64,000 nucleotides of DNA from Mesorhizobium escarrei (GTDB lineage: Bacteria > Pseudomonadota > Alphaproteobacteria > Rhizobiales > Rhizobiaceae). The stretch spans positions 271,148 to 335,147 of the forward strand of contig NZ_CAKXZT010000168.1 of the NCBI RefSeq assembly GCF_935825525.1, read 5' to 3'. Below the pieces are notes generated by a model. That model was not told the DNA's origin and searched no databases. It was given only the letters and a program-made list of their open reading frames with translations. This document shows, one piece after another, positions 61,519-64,000 of this stretch; position 1 is the first letter of the stretch, and each line of letters begins with the position of its first letter. Made by a program: the position numbers and the translations under genes.

Positions 61519-63968
61519 GCGCGCAACCTCTCGTTCTTTGGATCCCACAGCGGTTCGTCCTTCTGCACGACCGCCTTGAAGCGCTCGCCGAAGATCTCGA
61601 CCTCGACCGAGGTCCCGGGCTCAGTTAGGTCGGCGCGCAGCATGCCGAGCGCGATCGACTTGTCGATGCGATGACCCCAGCCGCCGGACGTCGTCTCGCC
61701 GACGATTCGGCCGTCATGCCATAGCGTCGACATGGTTGGCGCGTCGCAGTCGCCGGGGTTTTCGACGACCAGCGTGACAAAGCGCTTCTTCACCCCCTGC
61801 TGCTTCTCGTTTTGCAGCGCTGCCTTGCCGCGGAAATCGGGCTTGTCCCATTTGACGAAACGCTCCAGCCCACCCTGCAGGATCGAATAGTCGGTCGACA
61901 GGTCGCCTTTCCAGGCGCGATAGGATTTTTCAAGCCGCAATGAATCCAGCGCGTACATGCCGAACGGCTTCAGGCCATGCTTCTGGCCGGCCGCCCAGAC
62001 GGCGTCGAACACGGTGGCGGTGTCGTCGATCCTGGTGTGGATTTCCCAGCCGAGTTCGCCGGCGAAGGACACACGCAGCAGCCTTGCCCAACGGCCGGCG
62101 ATTGTCGTCTCCTGGTGCGTCAGCCAGGGCAGGGCAAGGTCGGCGGCGCAGACATCGGCGAGGATTTTTCGCGAATTGGGCCCGGCGAGGATTTGTGTCG
62201 CGTATTCCTCGGTCCTGTCGACCAGCTTGAACGAGGCGTCCTTCGGCATGCACCATTTCAGCCACTCGAAATCATGCCACTGCGCCACTGCGGCGGTGAT
62301 CAGCGTCATCAAATTCTCGTCGTGGCGCACGACAGACATTTCGGTGACGATGCGGCCCTTGTCGTCGGCAAAATAGACGAGGCCGATGCGGCCGGGTTTC
62401 GGCACCAGCCCGGTGATCTGCTGGCTCAGCCATTCGGCAGCGCCAGGGCCATCGAGATCGAAGCGGGAAAAACCAGGCAGGTCCAAAATGCCGGCGGCAT
62501 CGCGCACGGCGAGGCATTCTTCGCGGACGCGATGCTGCCAGGGCCCGTCGCGGCGGAAGGTCAGCGTCGCGGCTTCCGAGACGTCGTCGCCGGCTTGCGC
62601 GTACCAGGTGGCGCGCTCCCAGCCATTGTAGGCGTCGAAGCAAGCGCCGAACGCCTTGATGCGATCATGGATCGGCGACAGTTTGCGGTCGCGGCCGGCC
62701 GGCCAGGCATGACGCGGGAACTGGATGGCATATTCGTTGCCGTAGATCTCCATGCCCTTGGCGACGCAGTAATCCGGGGCCGAGGCAAAGCTGGTGAAGC
62801 GGCGCGGATCGCAGGACCACATGTCCCATTCGGTCTGGCCTTCAGTCATCCACTCGGCCAGCACCTTGCCGGCCCCGCCGCCCTGGGCGATGCCGAAGGT
62901 GAAGACGCAGGCCTCGAAGGCGTTCGGCACGCCGGGCATCGGGCCGATCAGCGGGTTGCCGTCAGGGGCATAGGGGATCGGGCCGTTGATGACCTTGGAC
63001 AGGCCGGCGGTGCCGAGTATCGGCACGCGGGCGACGGCATCGGCCAGATAGTCCTCGAGCCGGTCGAGATCGTCGGGGAACAGCTGGAACGAAAAATCGT
63101 CTGGCATCGAGTCGTTGTGGCCGACCCAATGCGCACGGCAATTGCGCTCATAGGGGCCGAGGTTCATGCCGTTCTTTTCCTGCCGCAGATAATAGGAGGT
63201 GTCGACGTCGCGCAGCAGCGGCAGTTTCTTGCCTTGCTCCATCGACCATGCGGCCAGTTCTGGGATTTCCTCGAACAAGATATATTGATGGCTCATCACC
63301 ATCATCGGCACGTCGCGGCCGAACATCCTGCCGACTTCGGCCGCACGGTAACCGGCGGCGTTGACGACGATCTCGCAGCGGATCTCGCCCTGCGCGGTCT
63401 CGACCACCCATTCGTCCTTGTCGCGGCGCACGCCGGTGGCCGGACAGAAGCGAATGATCTTCGCATCCAGATCGCGGGCGCCCTTGGCCAGCGCCTGGGT
63501 CAGCTGCGCCGGGTCGATGTCGCCGTCGCTCGGATCGTAGAGCGCGCCCTTCAGATCATGCGTTTCGATGAACGGGTAGCGGCGCTTGATCTCGTCGAGC
63601 CCGACCACATCGATGTCCATGCCCTGGTAGCGCCCCATGCCCTTGGCACGCCGGAACTCCTGCATGCGCTCGGCGGTATGGGCCAGCCTGAGCGAGCCGG
63701 TGACGTGGTAGTTCATGGGATAGCCGACCGCGTCGGCCAGCCCGCGATAGAGTTCCGTCGAATAGCGCTGCATGTTCATCAGCGACCATGACGAGGAGAA
63801 GGTCGGCACGTTGCCGGCCGCATGCCAGGTCGAGCCGGAGGTGAGCTCGTTCTTTTCCAGGAGCACGCAGTCGGTCCAGCCCGCTTTGGCGAGATGGTAG
63901 AGCGCCGACGCGCCAACGACACCGCCTCCAATGATCACCACACGTGCCGTGGTCGGCAAACCGGCCAT
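61515..63968 (-). CDS. Dimethylglycine/sarcosine dehydrogenase-type flavoprotein (second paralog)
   Basis: An 817-residue paralog of the 56952-59441 product. The FAD domain has 'VVIIGGGVVGASALYHLAKA' and 'LTSGSTWHAAGNVP' with H49 as the likely covalent FAD residue; the C-terminal GcvT-like domain ends 'PLWDPKNERLRA'. It leads the minus-strand operon. Two such enzymes in one operon suggest stepwise demethylation (for example dimethyl to monomethyl to free amine) of the same compound. Only 32 bases of its upstream region are in the window. Confidence 0.9.
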   Translation of the reverse strand: MAGLPTTARVVIIGGGVVGASALYHLAKAGWTDCVLLEKNELTSGSTWHAAGNVPTFSSSWSLMNMQRYSTELYRGLADAVGYPMNYHVTGSLRLAHTAERMQEFRRAKGMGRYQGMDIDVVGLDEIKRRYPFIETHDLKGALYDPSDGDIDPAQLTQALAKGARDLDAKIIRFCPATGVRRDKDEWVVETAQGEIRCEIVVNAAGYRAAEVGRMFGRDVPMMVMSHQYILFEEIPELAAWSMEQGKKLPLLRDVDTSYYLRQEKNGMNLGPYERNCRAHWVGHNDSMPDDFSFQLFPDDLDRLEDYLADAVARVPILGTAGLSKVINGPIPYAPDGNPLIGPMPGVPNAFEACVFTFGIAQGGGAGKVLAEWMTEGQTEWDMWSCDPRRFTSFASAPDYCVAKGMEIYGNEYAIQFPRHAWPAGRDRKLSPIHDRIKAFGACFDAYNGWERATWYAQAGDDVSEAATLTFRRDGPWQHRVREECLAVRDAAGILDLPGFSRFDLDGPGAAEWLSQQITGLVPKPGRIGLVYFADDKGRIVTEMSVVRHDENLMTLITAAVAQWHDFEWLKWCMPKDASFKLVDRTEEYATQILAGPNSRKILADVCAADLALPWLTHQETTIAGRWARLLRVSFAGELGWEIHTRIDDTATVFDAVWAAGQKHGLKPFGMYALDSLRLEKSYRAWKGDLSTDYSILQGGLERFVKWDKPDFRGKAALQNEKQQGVKKRFVTLVVENPGDCDAPTMSTLWHDGRIVGETTSGGWGHRIDKSIALGMLRADLTEPGTSVEVEIFGERFKAVVQKDEPLWDPKNERLRA

Positions 63969-64000
63969 ATCCTTCTCCAGACCTCTAGTAGACAGGTGGC

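Overview
This high-GC window looks like the chromosome of an alphaproteobacterium of the order Rhizobiales, most likely Mesorhizobium or a close relative. The reasons are a nuo operon with a NuoE that carries a long Ala/Pro-rich tail, the order mce - DUF1467 - proS - lolC - lolD, mosaic palindromic intergenic elements of the RIME type, a direct-repeat SOS box (GAAC-N7-GAAC), mannosylfructose-type genes, and an aerobic (cob-type) cobalamin set. Everything here was read by eye from the sequence; no similarity search was run, so family names rest on motifs and gene order.

Layout. 1-16.4 kb: the 3' end of nuoC, then nuoD-E-F-G-H-I-J-K-L-M-N (respiratory complex I), all on the + strand. The operon is interrupted by non-nuo genes: a four-helix-bundle (23S IVS-type) protein between C and D, a small secreted-type protein between D and E, an H3TH-domain protein and a pentapeptide-repeat protein between F and G, and a small membrane protein between H and I. 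16.4-25.2 kb: birA, rnj, mce, a DUF1467 gene, a probable minus-strand small RNA, proS, lolC-lolD, a 28-residue membrane peptide under a LexA-type operator, lipB (minus), and tRNA-Leu(GAG).

25.2-37.1 kb is an accessory region starting at the tRNA-Leu. It has a decayed integrase, a frameshifted multi-TM polysaccharide polymerase, a DapA-family aldolase with a cupin, a PAP2-type membrane protein, a GH32 glycosidase facing a mannosylfructose-phosphate synthase/phosphatase pair, and a MipA/OmpV porin-like gene followed by a response regulator and histidine kinase that both carry frameshifts. 37.5-42.3 kb: mgtE, a MerR regulator with a palindromic operator, an ICMT-like methyltransferase, a DUF1624 acyltransferase and a Rieske oxygenase.

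42.4-47.1 kb: a cobalamin riboswitch leads cbtB-cbtA-cobU-cobO; cobD and cobC follow, divergent and with overlapping start codons. 47.2-64 kb: a dual-specificity-type phosphatase and a GNAT, then a catabolic neighbourhood. It holds a creatininase-family amidohydrolase and a RidA-like protein on the minus strand; divergently, an NMT1-type ABC importer, a cytosine-deaminase-like amidohydrolase, an FAD oxidase and two flavodoxin-fold quinone reductases; and, facing these, two large dimethylglycine/sarcosine-dehydrogenase-type flavoproteins, a homocysteine S-methyltransferase and an aminotransferase. The last block suggests uptake and oxidative demethylation of an unidentified nitrogenous (perhaps N-methylated) compound, with methyl groups going to the folate and methionine pools. 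Unusual for the window are the many short tandem-repeat blocks that begin exactly at gene 3' ends and the clustering of single-base frameshifts between 25.5 and 35.6 kb.
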